From CAZDXB01 sp964509335 (GTDB lineage: Bacteria; Bacteroidota; Ignavibacteria; Kapaibacteriales; UBA2268), in the NCBI GenBank assembly GCA_964509335.1, contig CAZDXB010000003.1, positions 106,299-170,298 on the forward strand: 64,000 bases of DNA. Direction: 5' to 3'. The position numbers and the translations under genes were made by a program. How positions within the stretch are numbered: position 1 is the stretch's first letter; every line of letters begins with the position of its first letter. Positions 1 through 9,532 of the stretch are shown piece by piece. The notes beneath the pieces were generated by a model. The model had not been told where the DNA came from, ran no database searches, and saw only the letters and a list, made by a program, of their open reading frames with translations.

Positions 1-1421
1 GAGCCGGTTATTTTCTCAAGCTCCGCGACTGCTACGATGTAATCGAATACGGTTTGCAGGCGGTTCGTTCTGGCTTGTCTTAAGGCTAATTCGGCGTTTT
101 GAACTTCCAGTTGAGTCGAAGTCCCTTCTTTGTATCGCGTTTTAGCTATTTTGTAAGCTCTTTCGGCTAAGCCGACGTTTTTATCTTGAGCCTCGACCAA
201 TCTTTGCGCTCTTTCAATTTCCATCGTTTTGGCTTTAACTTCGGATTTTATATATCTTTTTAATTGATAGTATTGCTCTTCGGTTTGCTTGACTTTTATC
301 GTAGATTGTTCGACTTTCGCGTTTGTTCTTAGTCCTTTGAAAAGATTTATGGAGAAAGTTAATCCGAAAGCGCCGGAGCGGTAATTCATAAAGTCCAAAT
401 CGTTCGCTTGTCCTCCGAAAGAGTAATTAGCGAACGCCGCGACCGTGGGCCAGTACTCTGCTCTATCAAGTTCTATAAACGCTTCGTCCACGTCCTTTTT
501 TACTTCTAATGTATTTATCTGGTAGTTTTTCTCAATAGCTTGTTTTATCAATACTTCTTCTTCCGGAAAATTCTTTTGATTATACTCGATTTTGCCGTCG
601 AGAACGACTTTTTCTTTCTGGTCGATGTCCAATAGAACTTTGAATTTATCTTTTGCGTCGTCTAATCCGTTTTTTGCCGCTAAAACTTCCGGTCTTAGGT
701 TTTCGACGTTTACTTCGGCTTGCAATAAGTCGTACTCGGAGATTAAGCCCTGCTCGTAAAGCGCTCGGACGTTCTTTAGATTTTCTTCGGCGTTTTTTAG
801 GCTCGATTTTAGAATTTCGTACATTTCTTCGGCGAGCAAAGCTCCGTAAAACGCCTTTTGAGTGTTAAGTATCGTTTTGGCGGCGGCGTCTTTAAGGGAT
901 TTCTTGGATAAATCCAGATACTCTTCCGAAGCCCCGATTCCCCTGAATACCGAGGAGTTAAATAATATCTGACTCGCTTGGAATTTTGCTTCGTAAGAGT
1001 TGTTTAAGTAGAAGGATTGTTTTGTATATCCCATATCCATAAATTTTGTTGGGTCGTATTGAAGCAATCCTTCCTCGAAAAGAACTCCGTAGGTGGCGTT
1101 CGTCAGCATCGCTCTGAAATCAGGGAAAAACATTACTGGTTTTTCAAAGTAATGCATATAATTTGCGGAAAAGTCCAGAGTCGGCATCGCGTAGCCGAAG
1201 GCTTCGTCAACGGAGTGCTGCGCTTTCTTGACTTCCATTAGCGCGACTTTTGTGTCGGCGTTGTTTTCCAAAGCGATGGATATCGCGTCTTCCAAAGTTA
1301 ATTGTCGCGGTTCCGCTAAGCTGAAGTTAATCGCGACGAATATCGATAGAGCTATAAGCGTCGCTTTCCTCAATCTTTTTTTCATTTTTCCCATACAATT
1401 CTCGTTGTTTATTTTACTCAT
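1..1421 (-). CDS. TolC-family outer-membrane efflux protein (partial, 3' end off window)
   Basis: The minus strand is open from an ATG at 1421 to the window edge, about 473 codons. The translation has a basic then hydrophobic signal peptide (residues about 12-35, cleavage near an LAEP sequence) followed by the long amphipathic helices typical of the TolC family. The visible C-terminal part contains the usual YKEGTSTQLEVQNAE region that precedes the second helical repeat. Family role: outer-membrane channel of a tripartite efflux pump or type I exporter. Its ATG overlaps the stop of the upstream tetR gene (ATGA), so the two are translationally coupled. In-frame ATGs at 1394 and 1385 are alternative starts. 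Periplasmic adaptor and pump genes probably follow beyond the left edge (inference). Confidence 0.88.
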   Translation of the reverse strand, partial: MSKINNENCMGKMKKRLRKATLIALSIFVAINFSLAEPRQLTLEDAISIALENNADTKVALMEVKKAQHSVDEAFGYAMPTLDFSANYMHYFEKPVMFFPDFRAMLTNATYGVLFEEGLLQYDPTKFMDMGYTKQSFYLNNSYEAKFQASQILFNSSVFRGIGASEEYLDLSKKSLKDAAAKTILNTQKAFYGALLAEEMYEILKSSLKNAEENLKNVRALYEQGLISEYDLLQAEVNVENLRPEVLAAKNGLDDAKDKFKVLLDIDQKEKVVLDGKIEYNQKNFPEEEVLIKQAIEKNYQINTLEVKKDVDEAFIELDRAEYWPTVAAFANYSFGGQANDLDFMNYRSGAFGLTFSINLFKGLRTNAKVEQSTIKVKQTEEQYYQLKRYIKSEVKAKTMEIERAQRLVEAQDKNVGLAERAYKIAKTRYKEGTSTQLEVQNAELALRQARTNRLQTVFDYIVAVAELEKITG

Positions 1422-2044
1422 ACTATATTCTTTTTTAAGTATTCGCTTCTGCCTTTTTCCGTAAGAGAGCCGGTAAGCAGAACGTCTATTATGTTTTCAA
1501 ATACTCTTTTTGTCGTCAATGGCGTTTCGGAGACAATTTCCGGCGATAAGATGTTGTTAATTGAGAAGTGATATAATAGATAAAAGATTTCTTTGTCAAT
1601 ATCCGGTTTTACGTATCCCTTTTTAACGCCTATATTATGAATTTTCGTGAAATTGGATTTCAATTGCTTGATTCTCAAATCTTCGATTTTCTTCCATTGT
1701 TCGGGAGCGTATTTCTTTAAATCCTCAAAAAATTCTTTAGTAAATGTTTGTGAATGCGATGAGATAATGTCCCAAATTTCTTTTAAAGTTTCGATAAAAT
1801 CCGAATCGGGTTTGTCTAGTTGCTTTACGACTGCGCTCATTTTTTGCTTCATTTCGCCCGCGGCGGAATTGATTACTTCGCTTAGCAACTCTTTTTTGGA
1901 GGAGAAGAAGGAATAGAGCGTTCTTTTGCTCATACCCAAATCCGACGCTAAGGCGTCCGTTTTAACTCCGCTGAAGCCGTATTTGGCGAAATCTTGCTTA
2001 GCCTTTTCAATTATTCTTTGTCTTACTTTCTCTTTTTCATTCAT
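1418..2044 (-). CDS. TetR/AcrR-family transcriptional regulator
   Basis: A 208-residue protein with an N-terminal helix-turn-helix (about residues 25-47, containing the LGMSKRTLYSFFSSKKEL signature of TetR regulators) and a variable helical C-terminal ligand domain. It is the first gene of an operon with the TolC-family gene and overlaps it by four bases. By analogy with the many TetR-TolC-MFP-RND operons it probably represses its own efflux operon, but the ligand cannot be told from sequence. The 181-bp divergent region shared with purL should hold its operator. Confidence 0.85.
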   Translation of the reverse strand: MNEKEKVRQRIIEKAKQDFAKYGFSGVKTDALASDLGMSKRTLYSFFSSKKELLSEVINSAAGEMKQKMSAVVKQLDKPDSDFIETLKEIWDIISSHSQTFTKEFFEDLKKYAPEQWKKIEDLRIKQLKSNFTKIHNIGVKKGYVKPDIDKEIFYLLYHFSINNILSPEIVSETPLTTKRVFENIIDVLLTGSLTEKGRSEYLKKNIV

Positions 2045-2225
2045 TTGAAAACCTTTAAAACTAAAATGATTTTTTCAGTTTCCTTACAAAAATAAAATAA
2101 ACGAAAAAACTTAAAAAACATTTTCCGTTTCCACAAAACAATTTCATTTTTATTTCTATTTCCACGCGTATAAACGAGAAAAACCTTAAATTTGTTTCAA
2201 GTTTTTTTAAAAAATCGATAAAATT

Positions 2226-4463
2226 ATGAGCGAGAATTTAGAGAATTTATATTCCGAAATTGAAATATCCGTCGAAACCGCCAAGGAAGTCGGATTAACC
2301 GAAGAAGAGTACGAAAAAGTAAAGGATATTTTAGGAAGAACGCCCACTTACACCGAGCTTGGCGTTTACGGAGTTATGTGGAGCGAACATTGCTCCTACA
2401 AGAACTCGATATTACAATTGAAGACCTTGCCTCGTTCCGGCAGCGCGCTTTTAGTGGAAGCGGGAGCAGAGAACGCGGGTTTGGTAGATATAGGCGACGG
2501 CTACGCTATAGCGTTTAAGATAGAGAGTCATAATCATCCGTCCGCCGTGGAGCCTTTTCAGGGAGCGGCAACCGGCGTCGGCGGCATACTCAGAGATATA
2601 TTTTCAATGGGCGCCAGACCTATAGCCGCGCTGGATTCTTTGAGATTCGGCGAGATAGATTCTAAAAGGAATAAATATTTGCTGCGAGGAGTCGTTGAAG
2701 GAATCGGGCATTACGGCAATTGCTTCGGCGTTCCGACCGTAGGCGGCGAAGTGTATTTCGAAGACAGATACTCCGACAATCCGCTAATTAACGCGATGGC
2801 TGTTGGAATTGTAAACACGGACAAAATAGCCAGCGCGAAAATTAAGGGAGACGGAAATCCAGTGTTTATAGTAGGAAGCGGAACCGGCAGAGACGGCATA
2901 CACGGCGCTTCCTTGCTGGCTTCTCGCGAATTTGGCGACGACAGCGAGGATATGAGACCGACCGTGCAAGTCGGAGACCCCTTCGCCGAGAAATTGTTGC
3001 TCGAAGCGACGCTTGAATTAATTGAAGCGGGCGTAGTGGACGCTGTTCAAGATATGGGAGCGGCGGGAATTTCCTGCTCGACTTCGGAGATGAGCGCTCC
3101 GAACGGTTTGGGAATGGAAGTTGACCTTGATAAAGTTCCTTTGAGGGAGGAGGGAATGTCGGCTTACGAGATTATGCTTTCCGAATCGCAAGAGAGGATG
3201 CTTTTCGTAATTAAAAAAGGCAAAGAAGAAAAAGCGAGGGGAATTTGCGATAAATGGGACGTTCCTTTTACTAAAATCGGCGATACTAACGATACCGGTA
3301 TGCTGAACATTTACAGAGACGGCAAACGCGTATGCTATATGCCCGCGGATTCGTTAGTGTTGGGCGGCGGCGCCCCGAAATATGTTCGAGACGCGAAAGA
3401 ACCTGAGTATCTCAAGGAAACGAAAAAGTTCAATCCCGATAGTTTGGAATTGAAGATTAGTTTAGAAGAGGCTTTTTGGCAAATATTAAAATCTCCGGCT
3501 GTAGCTTCCAAACGGTGGGTTTACGAGCAATACGACAGACAAGTTCAAACAAACACAGTTTATTGCGAAGGCGACGCCGCGATTATGAGATTAAAGGAAG
3601 TCCCCGGCAGAGCCATAGCGACGGCGACAGATTGCGCGAGCCGTTTCGTGTATTTGAATCCGTATGAAGGAGCTATGGCGGCGGTAGCGGAAGCGGCGCG
3701 AAACGTCGTTTGCGTCGGCGCCGAGCCGGTCGCGATAACGAATTGCTTGAATTTCGGCAATCCTTACGACCCTGAAGTATATTGGACTTTTAAAGAAGTA
3801 ATCAGAGGAATGAAACACGCCTGCGAGGCTTTTGATACGCCGGTTACGGGCGGCAACGTTAGTTTCCACAACGAATCGAAAGACAGGGCGGTTTATCCTA
3901 CGCCCGTTATTGGAATGCTTGGCGTTATTAAAAACGTCGATAAAACGGCGACCGCTGGATTTAAGAACGAGGGCGACGCTGTATATTTAATTGGCTCGAG
4001 TAGGGAAGAGCTAGGCGGTTCGGAATATTTGAAAAGAATTTTCGGAATTGTTTCCGGCGACGCTCCCAAAATAGACATAGAGGAGGAGAAAAGATTGCAC
4101 AGAGCTATATTAAGGTCTATTAGAGAAGGCGCGGTAAATTCCGTTCATGATTGCAGCGAAGGCGGTTTGGCGGTATGTTTAGCCGAAAAAGCTATTATGT
4201 CGGAAGGGAATTTAGGAGCTAATATAAATTTAGGAGATGAAATTAAGCCCGAAACCTTATACGGCGAATCGCATTCTCGAGTAGTTGTTTCATTAGATGA
4301 GAAAAAAGCTAACGCGTTCGAAAAAATATGCGCTCAGAATTTAGTCGGCTATAGAAAAATCGGCGAAGTAATCGAGGGCGAATTAGTAGTCGAAGGCTGT
4401 TTAAAAGTAAACGTGGATAAGTTAAGGGACGAATACGAAAGCGCGCTGCCGAATATGATATAA
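2226..4463 (+). CDS. purL: Phosphoribosylformylglycinamidine synthase subunit PurL
   Basis: A 745-residue protein of the small (Bacillus-type) PurL class, which works with separate PurS and PurQ subunits to convert FGAR plus glutamine and ATP to FGAM in purine synthesis. The conserved SEHCSYKNS stretch (His55) and the ESHNHPSAVEPFQGAATGVGG nucleotide-binding region (about residues 101-121) are intact, and the two AIRS-like halves are both present. The length is normal for the class. No purS or purQ lies beside it, so the genes are dispersed. It converges on pcm with only 6 bp between stops. Confidence 0.96.
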   Translation: MSENLENLYSEIEISVETAKEVGLTEEEYEKVKDILGRTPTYTELGVYGVMWSEHCSYKNSILQLKTLPRSGSALLVEAGAENAGLVDIGDGYAIAFKIESHNHPSAVEPFQGAATGVGGILRDIFSMGARPIAALDSLRFGEIDSKRNKYLLRGVVEGIGHYGNCFGVPTVGGEVYFEDRYSDNPLINAMAVGIVNTDKIASAKIKGDGNPVFIVGSGTGRDGIHGASLLASREFGDDSEDMRPTVQVGDPFAEKLLLEATLELIEAGVVDAVQDMGAAGISCSTSEMSAPNGLGMEVDLDKVPLREEGMSAYEIMLSESQERMLFVIKKGKEEKARGICDKWDVPFTKIGDTNDTGMLNIYRDGKRVCYMPADSLVLGGGAPKYVRDAKEPEYLKETKKFNPDSLELKISLEEAFWQILKSPAVASKRWVYEQYDRQVQTNTVYCEGDAAIMRLKEVPGRAIATATDCASRFVYLNPYEGAMAAVAEAARNVVCVGAEPVAITNCLNFGNPYDPEVYWTFKEVIRGMKHACEAFDTPVTGGNVSFHNESKDRAVYPTPVIGMLGVIKNVDKTATAGFKNEGDAVYLIGSSREELGGSEYLKRIFGIVSGDAPKIDIEEEKRLHRAILRSIREGAVNSVHDCSEGGLAVCLAEKAIMSEGNLGANINLGDEIKPETLYGESHSRVVVSLDEKKANAFEKICAQNLVGYRKIGEVIEGELVVEGCLKVNVDKLRDEYESALPNMI

Positions 4464-4469
4464 AAGAAT

Positions 4470-5219
4470 TTAGTATTTTTGTCCGCTGCTGTCTATCATA
4501 GGAACGAATCTAACGGGTAGCGTTTTTTCCTTTAATAATTCCCCGTCTATTTTCCGATAAAGAATCAAACTTTGAGAGAAACTTCTGCCGACCGGAATTA
4601 TCATTTTCCCGTCTTCGGCGAGTTGCTTTTTTAAAGCGGGCGGCGTTTCTTTCGGAGCGCAAGTAACAATAATAGCGTCGTAGGGAGCGTTTTCTTCCCA
4701 GCCTTTAAAGCCGTCGCCAACCTTGAAATATATGTTGTCGTAACCTAATTCGTCGGTTGCTTTCTTCGCTCTTTCCGACAAGGATTCGAAAATTTCAATA
4801 GTGAAAACCGAATCGCACAGTTCGGCTAATATCGCCGCTTGGTAACCGGAGCCGGTGCCTACCTCGAGGACTTTATCGGTTTTTTCCAATTCGAGCTCTT
4901 GAGTCATATAAGCTACGATATAAGGCTGGGAGATAGTCTGACCGCTGCCTATAGGAAGAGGGGAATCGTCGTAAGCGGAGCCTTTATATTCGTCCGGCAC
5001 GAATCTATGTCTTTTCACTTTGCGGAACGCTTCCAATACTTTTGTAGCGTCAATATCTCTGCGCTCAAGTTGATATTTGGCCATCCGTTCGCGCTCGGCT
5101 TTGTATTTATCTTTGCGCGATTCTTTCTCTTTTCCGTTTCCAAAGAAAAATGGCGTCATAAGCATTCCTGTTATTATTAACGCGGTCGCGGTAGTTATTA
5201 TTTTATTTCTTTTTTTCAT
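4470..5219 (-). CDS. pcm: Protein-L-isoaspartate O-methyltransferase, membrane-anchored
   Basis: A 249-residue protein. Residues about 50-249 match the PCMT family: the SAM-binding LEVGTGSGYQAA motif lies at 118-129, preceded by the typical GSGQTISQPY substrate-region motif at 91-100. The family repairs isoaspartyl residues in damaged proteins. Unusually, a basic start followed by a hydrophobic segment (residues about 7-26) adds a signal peptide or membrane anchor, which places the catalytic domain in the periplasm or on the membrane rather than in the cytosol (inference). It lies 7 bp downstream of a histidine kinase gene on the same strand and is probably cotranscribed with it. Confidence 0.92.
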   Translation of the reverse strand: MKKRNKIITTATALIITGMLMTPFFFGNGKEKESRKDKYKAERERMAKYQLERRDIDATKVLEAFRKVKRHRFVPDEYKGSAYDDSPLPIGSGQTISQPYIVAYMTQELELEKTDKVLEVGTGSGYQAAILAELCDSVFTIEIFESLSERAKKATDELGYDNIYFKVGDGFKGWEENAPYDAIIVTCAPKETPPALKKQLAEDGKMIIPVGRSFSQSLILYRKIDGELLKEKTLPVRFVPMIDSSGQKY

Positions 5220-5226
5220 AGCGGGT

Positions 5227-6897
5227 TTAGTCTTTATTTTTTGGCAAAGTGAACGTAAAGGTCGAACCTCTATCTAACTCGCTTTCCGCCCAAATTTCGC
5301 CGCCGCTTTGTTCGATAAGTTCTTTTGTCAGCGACAAACCTATTCCCGAGCCTTTTTCTCCGTCGGCGCTTTCCGTCGCCGCTTTTTCTTCTAACTTGAA
5401 GATTTTATCGAGACGGTCTTGTTTAATACCTACTCCGCTGTCTTTCACGGATATGGCAATGCGATTGTCTTCGGTTTCTTCGCTGTAAATGGCGATTTTA
5501 CCGCCGTGGTGGGTAAATTTAATAGCGTTTGAAACTAAATTTCTCATTATGGTTTTTATTGTGTTCGCGTCGGATATTACTTTATGTTCAGTAGGAATGT
5601 CAATATTTAATTCTAAGCTTTTTTCTTGTATTTTGGGAGAAAATAAGTTTGACACTTCGTTAACGCATTCGGACAAGTGTATTGTTTGCGGTTCGAATTT
5701 CTTGGCGTCTCTTTGAATTTTCGACCATTCAAGTAGGTTTTCCAAGAGTTGATACAAGTTGTTGGCGGATTCGAGCAGCGTGTCTAATAGCTCTTTAATT
5801 TCATCTTGCGTTAGTTTGTCGAATTCGCTTTTAATAATGCCGACTAAGCCCGTGAATCCCGTTAAAGGGCTCCTTAGGTCGTGGGCTATTATCGAGAAAA
5901 ATTTGTCTTTAGTTTTAACGGCTTTTCTCAACTCCCGCTCGGATTTTTTTAATGTCTCCTCGGCTTTTTTTCTTTCGCTTATGTCGCGAAGAGAGCCGCA
6001 GATTTTATAAGGCTCGCCCTTTTCGTTGTAAATAACGTTGGAGCTTATTGAGCAGGGGATAGTATTGTCGTATTTATCTTTCAGGTTAATTTCGTAATCT
6101 TTAACGAATCCTTTTTCTTTTATACGTTTTAGAAGCTCGTCTCTTTCTTTCGGGTCGGCGTAAAAATCGTATAACGTCGTTTTTCGCGTTTCTTCGGGCG
6201 CGTATTTTATCAATTCATAGAAGGAAGGACTAATAATTGAAATTTTGCCGCTGAAATAGGTTTCGTAATATATATCGCGAATGTTTTCGAAAATGTTCTT
6301 GTATTTTTTTTCGCTTTCTCTTTGCGCTATTAGAGCTTGACGGCGTTGCAAGGCGACGGCGGAAATATGCGCTAGAGTTTTTATTATTCTTTCGTTGTCA
6401 ATTCTATCTTTGCCGCGTAGGACGATTAAAATAGTTCCGTATAAAATCGATTGAACCGAAAGCCCTATTGAGTATAATTTTTTGATTGAAAAAGCGTTTT
6501 CAATAATTTGACTAACAGTTTTGGGAATTTTTTCGAATGAAGCTTGATGAAATCCTCCTTCAATTTCCAACAAATTTTGTTCTAAAAGCGCTTCTTTATA
6601 TTTTTCATTTATGGGATATAAGGCTCCCATTGGATTAAATCCAAGCAAGCTCGCTACTTTATTGAGGTTGTCTGAAAAACCTACGATTGATTCAGTTTTC
6701 GCTAAGTTTTGGTCGGGAGAAAAAGAATGAACCAAAATATACGAGTCTTCGAAAAGTAATTTAATTCGCTCGGCTATATATTGGTATATGTTATCGTTTT
6801 CGTTTAGTTTAACAAAACCCAGAGCCGTCTCGTATAGGAATTCATTTTCCGTTTCGTTTAGAATTGGGTTGTTGTTTATATTTTTAGTCGGCGACAT
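5227..6897 (-). CDS. Sensor histidine kinase with GAF and PAS domains
   Basis: A 556-residue protein without transmembrane segments. It has a GAF-like domain (about 20-190), a PAS/PAC domain (about 195-312, ending with the DISERKKAEE linker), a HisKA dimerisation domain with phosphoacceptor His339 in AHDLRSPL, and a HATPase domain with the N-box Asn457, a DSGVGI G1 box and a GSGIGLSLTKELIE G2 box. All catalytic elements are intact, so it should autophosphorylate. No response regulator is adjacent; its partner may be encoded elsewhere, for example one of the NarL-type regulators at 16.5-18.2 kb (speculative). It probably forms an operon with pcm. Confidence 0.92.
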   Translation of the reverse strand: MSPTKNINNNPILNETENEFLYETALGFVKLNENDNIYQYIAERIKLLFEDSYILVHSFSPDQNLAKTESIVGFSDNLNKVASLLGFNPMGALYPINEKYKEALLEQNLLEIEGGFHQASFEKIPKTVSQIIENAFSIKKLYSIGLSVQSILYGTILIVLRGKDRIDNERIIKTLAHISAVALQRRQALIAQRESEKKYKNIFENIRDIYYETYFSGKISIISPSFYELIKYAPEETRKTTLYDFYADPKERDELLKRIKEKGFVKDYEINLKDKYDNTIPCSISSNVIYNEKGEPYKICGSLRDISERKKAEETLKKSERELRKAVKTKDKFFSIIAHDLRSPLTGFTGLVGIIKSEFDKLTQDEIKELLDTLLESANNLYQLLENLLEWSKIQRDAKKFEPQTIHLSECVNEVSNLFSPKIQEKSLELNIDIPTEHKVISDANTIKTIMRNLVSNAIKFTHHGGKIAIYSEETEDNRIAISVKDSGVGIKQDRLDKIFKLEEKAATESADGEKGSGIGLSLTKELIEQSGGEIWAESELDRGSTFTFTLPKNKD

Positions 6898-6932
6898 AAG
6901 TATTTGTTAATCGTATCATAATACTATACAGT

Positions 6933-8054
6933 TTAAGAATTTTTTTTGAAATTGTCAATAACTTCTTCGCATTTTTTAAGCATTAGTTCTGCGGACTTGT
7001 CCCAAGAAAACTTCTTAGCCCAATCCACAGCCCCTTTAGAGAGTTGTTTTTTTAATTCTTTGTTCTCGAAAACTTGCGTGATTTTATCAGCCAACTCCGA
7101 AATATTGCCGTATTCGTATAATAATCCTGAAACTCCCGGTTTTACCGAATCTCTTAATCCCGGCGAGTCGGCGGATATTACCGGCGTTCCGCAGGCGTTC
7201 GCTTCGATGTTTGTTATGCCCCAGCCTTCTTTCATCGAGGTGTTTACAACGCAGTGAGCCAAACTTAGATATTTCACTTTGTCTTCTTCGCTAACGAATC
7301 CGAAAAACTTGGTTTTATCTCTGATTCCTAAGTTGTCGGCGATTCTTTTTAATCGAGGCATAAAGCTCCCTTTGCCTAAAAAGTGTAGTTCGGCTTGCGG
7401 GAATTTTTTGGATACTATGGAAAAAGCTTTTACGAGATGGTCGACGCTCTTGTATTTTTTGAGTCTGCCAAAATAAGTTACGACCGGCTTTTCGTATTTT
7501 TCTCCGACCGACATAGGGAAATTCTCCTGAGTTATCGCGTTGGGAACTATGGAGAACAATTTGGGATTGAAGCCGCGCGAGACGAATTCGTCTAAGGTGC
7601 TTTGCGAAACGACGGCGAATGGGGTGGATTTGTAAACGTAATCGACGTATTTTTCCGCCAAATAAACGTAAAGTCCGCTTATTGGATTGGTTTCCCTAAA
7701 AATGCTTTTGCCGAAAAAGTGGTGGCTGATTGCCAACAGCGGTTCTTTTACGTAAAGGGGGGTATAGAAAGGGATTTTGTTAATGTCGTCGATTATTATG
7801 TCGAAGTTTTCTTTGCTGAATCGTTTTTTATATTCTATCGGAACGCGGTAGTTGAACCAATTTCTGCTTCCTTTGCGAATAACTCTTATTCCGTCAACAA
7901 TTTCTTCGCTTTTAGAGCCCTCGAATCGGCAAGCGAATATTGTAACGTTATGTCCTTTCGCGGCTATTCTTTTAAATATTTCGTGCAAATGGACTTCCGC
8001 TCCGCCGCCGAGCGGATTTTTAATATCTTGCCAATTTATCGCTAGTATCTTCAT
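6933..8054 (-). CDS. Family 4 glycosyltransferase (GT-B fold)
   Basis: A 373-residue protein with the two Rossmann domains of GT4 enzymes. The N-terminal GGGAEVHLHEI motif is at about residues 16-26. The C-terminal donor-binding domain has a VVTYFGRLKKYKSVD start and the EGWGITNIEANACGTPVI signature carrying the EX7E-type glutamates. Members move a sugar from an activated nucleotide sugar onto lipid or glycan acceptors in envelope polysaccharide synthesis. The substrate cannot be inferred. It follows no other sugar gene here and reads away from the CpoB-like gene. Confidence 0.88.
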   Translation of the reverse strand: MKILAINWQDIKNPLGGGAEVHLHEIFKRIAAKGHNVTIFACRFEGSKSEEIVDGIRVIRKGSRNWFNYRVPIEYKKRFSKENFDIIIDDINKIPFYTPLYVKEPLLAISHHFFGKSIFRETNPISGLYVYLAEKYVDYVYKSTPFAVVSQSTLDEFVSRGFNPKLFSIVPNAITQENFPMSVGEKYEKPVVTYFGRLKKYKSVDHLVKAFSIVSKKFPQAELHFLGKGSFMPRLKRIADNLGIRDKTKFFGFVSEEDKVKYLSLAHCVVNTSMKEGWGITNIEANACGTPVISADSPGLRDSVKPGVSGLLYEYGNISELADKITQVFENKELKKQLSKGAVDWAKKFSWDKSAELMLKKCEEVIDNFKKNS

Positions 8055-8125
8055 ATCCTTAACCTATAATTTTGAAATTCGCCTATGCTTTTGGCATAAA
8101 CATTGAGTTAAATTTAAGAAAAAAT

Positions 8126-9175
8126 ATGGATATAAAAATAAGGTTTGCTACCAACGGTATGTTTTTAAATAAAAATTCAAGAGCGAGCAAAAAGCGCGGT
8201 AGAATAACAACCAAGCGCTTAATATTAGTCGTTTGCGCGTCGGCTTTGTTTATATTCTCTTATTGTTCTAGACCTAGAAGCGTCAGCTCGACGAGTTCGT
8301 TTCTAACCGGCAAGAAGCAAACCGAGAGATACGCCGTTCCTATTAATAAAGAGGAGAAGAAAATGGAGACTGTTAAAAAAGAGCCAGAAACAAAGGCAAT
8401 TAAAAAACAAAAGAAAACGGAAAACGGCGCTAAAGAAGAAGCCATAGCCGGTTTAAGCGAGGAAAACCCCAAAGAACAGAATAACGATAGCCAAGGCAAA
8501 GTCTTCTCCTCGCTTCAATCTCAATTAGACGATTTGAACGAAGGACAAGACGAAATAAAAGATAAAATTGACGATATAGAAAAAAGATTAAAAAAATTAG
8601 AAAATTCAGAAAAAGCGAGTAGCAAAAGAAAAGTAGAGAATAGCGGTAGAAGCTCCGGCGGAAATATTCTTTTACCGGACGAGGAAGTTAAAGCCAAAAG
8701 TAATAAAGACAAGTCGAAGCGAGTTTGGCAAAATACCGGCGATAGGAATCAGTCTTCCAATCAATCGAATAGTAATAAAGGAAAAGGCGTAAGCGATTAT
8801 AAAGCGGTCTCCGACAACAGTCAAATGAAATTAATCAAAAACGCCGTCCGAGAAAAGGATTATCAGGAAGCGATAAAAGAATTGAAAGATATGCTTAAGA
8901 AAGCTAATAATCCCGTAACGATAAATATTTGTTATTTCCTTCTCGGGGAGTCGCATCTGGGATTAAAACAGTACGGCAAAGCTATAGAGTTTTATAAAAA
9001 AGTAATCGATTCGGGCGCCCCCGACAAATCCGACGAAGCCCAATTGATGATAGCCAAAACACAAGTAAGGCGAGGCAGAGTAGAGGACGCCGTTAGAGAG
9101 TTTGAGAATTTGATACGCGATTACCCCAGAAGCGAATACGTTCCAGTCGCTCGCAAAATGTTGCAACAGCTTTAA
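8126..9175 (+). CDS. CpoB/YbgF-like coiled-coil and TPR envelope protein
   Basis: About 349 residues from the ATG at 8126; an in-frame ATG at 8072 would leave only 17 bp to the divergent gene, and 8159 is a further alternative. A hydrophobic export segment (about 30 residues in) ends in FSYC, an atypical lipobox with Tyr at -1. A charged low-complexity linker and a heptad-rich coiled coil (DDLNEGQDEIKDKIDDIEKR region) follow, then three TPR-like helical pairs at the C-terminus. The coiled coil plus terminal TPR layout is that of Tol-Pal associated CpoB. Without tol genes nearby the assignment rests on architecture alone. Confidence 0.7.
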   Translation: MDIKIRFATNGMFLNKNSRASKKRGRITTKRLILVVCASALFIFSYCSRPRSVSSTSSFLTGKKQTERYAVPINKEEKKMETVKKEPETKAIKKQKKTENGAKEEAIAGLSEENPKEQNNDSQGKVFSSLQSQLDDLNEGQDEIKDKIDDIEKRLKKLENSEKASSKRKVENSGRSSGGNILLPDEEVKAKSNKDKSKRVWQNTGDRNQSSNQSNSNKGKGVSDYKAVSDNSQMKLIKNAVREKDYQEAIKELKDMLKKANNPVTINICYFLLGESHLGLKQYGKAIEFYKKVIDSGAPDKSDEAQLMIAKTQVRRGRVEDAVREFENLIRDYPRSEYVPVARKMLQQL

Positions 9176-9410
9176 AATTGCGACCCAAATCGTCTTCGGT
9201 TTTTTAATATCGAACAAGTCTTCCTTCCTAAATCATTTATGCAAAGCTCTGCAAGCCGCCGCTATTGCGTTATTTATAGCGAAAAAATGAAAAGTTCATA
9301 AAGCCTTAAAAAATTTTTAAAATATTTTTTTAAATCGAAGCAATAATATTAAATTGCGTTAGAAATAAGAGTAGAAACGCTATTTGATATACAGATAGAA
9401 AAGAAACGAA
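9176..9410. other. Intergenic leader upstream of gdhA, no gene seen
   Basis: Together with the hairpin that follows, this is a 357-bp gap before the gdhA start. It is AT-rich and holds no open reading frame with a plausible start. A small inverted repeat (GCAAT-N8-ATTGC) lies at 9336-9353. A promoter for gdhA is expected here but no box stands out. Confidence 0.4.
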
Positions 9411-9488
9411 GTCGTTCAGGCATTCGCGGGTAAGTTTTTATAATATAGCGAGATAGCCCGCAATCGCTGTGAATGACTTTTTCTTTTT
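9411..9488 (+). terminator. Hairpin with U-tract in the gdhA leader (terminator or attenuator)
   Basis: An imperfect inverted repeat pairs 9411-9430 with 9456-9477 (arms GTCGTTCA..GCGGG and CCCGC..TGAATGAC, with small bulges) across a 26-base loop. It is followed at once by TTTTTCTTTTT (9478-9488), the form of an intrinsic terminator. It sits 45 bp before the gdhA start and over 230 bp after the previous gene, so it is better placed to attenuate gdhA than to end the CpoB-like transcript. Confidence 0.5.
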
Positions 9489-9532
9489 AGTTGTTAATAA
9501 TAAAAAACGATTATACTAAAGGAGTTGGAATT

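Noticed and set aside
2058..2081. AAACT...AGTTT inverted repeat in the tetR-purL divergent region as TetR operator
   Set aside because: Arms are short and AT-rich in an AT-rich region, with an asymmetric interior. An operator is likely nearby, but this is not convincing.
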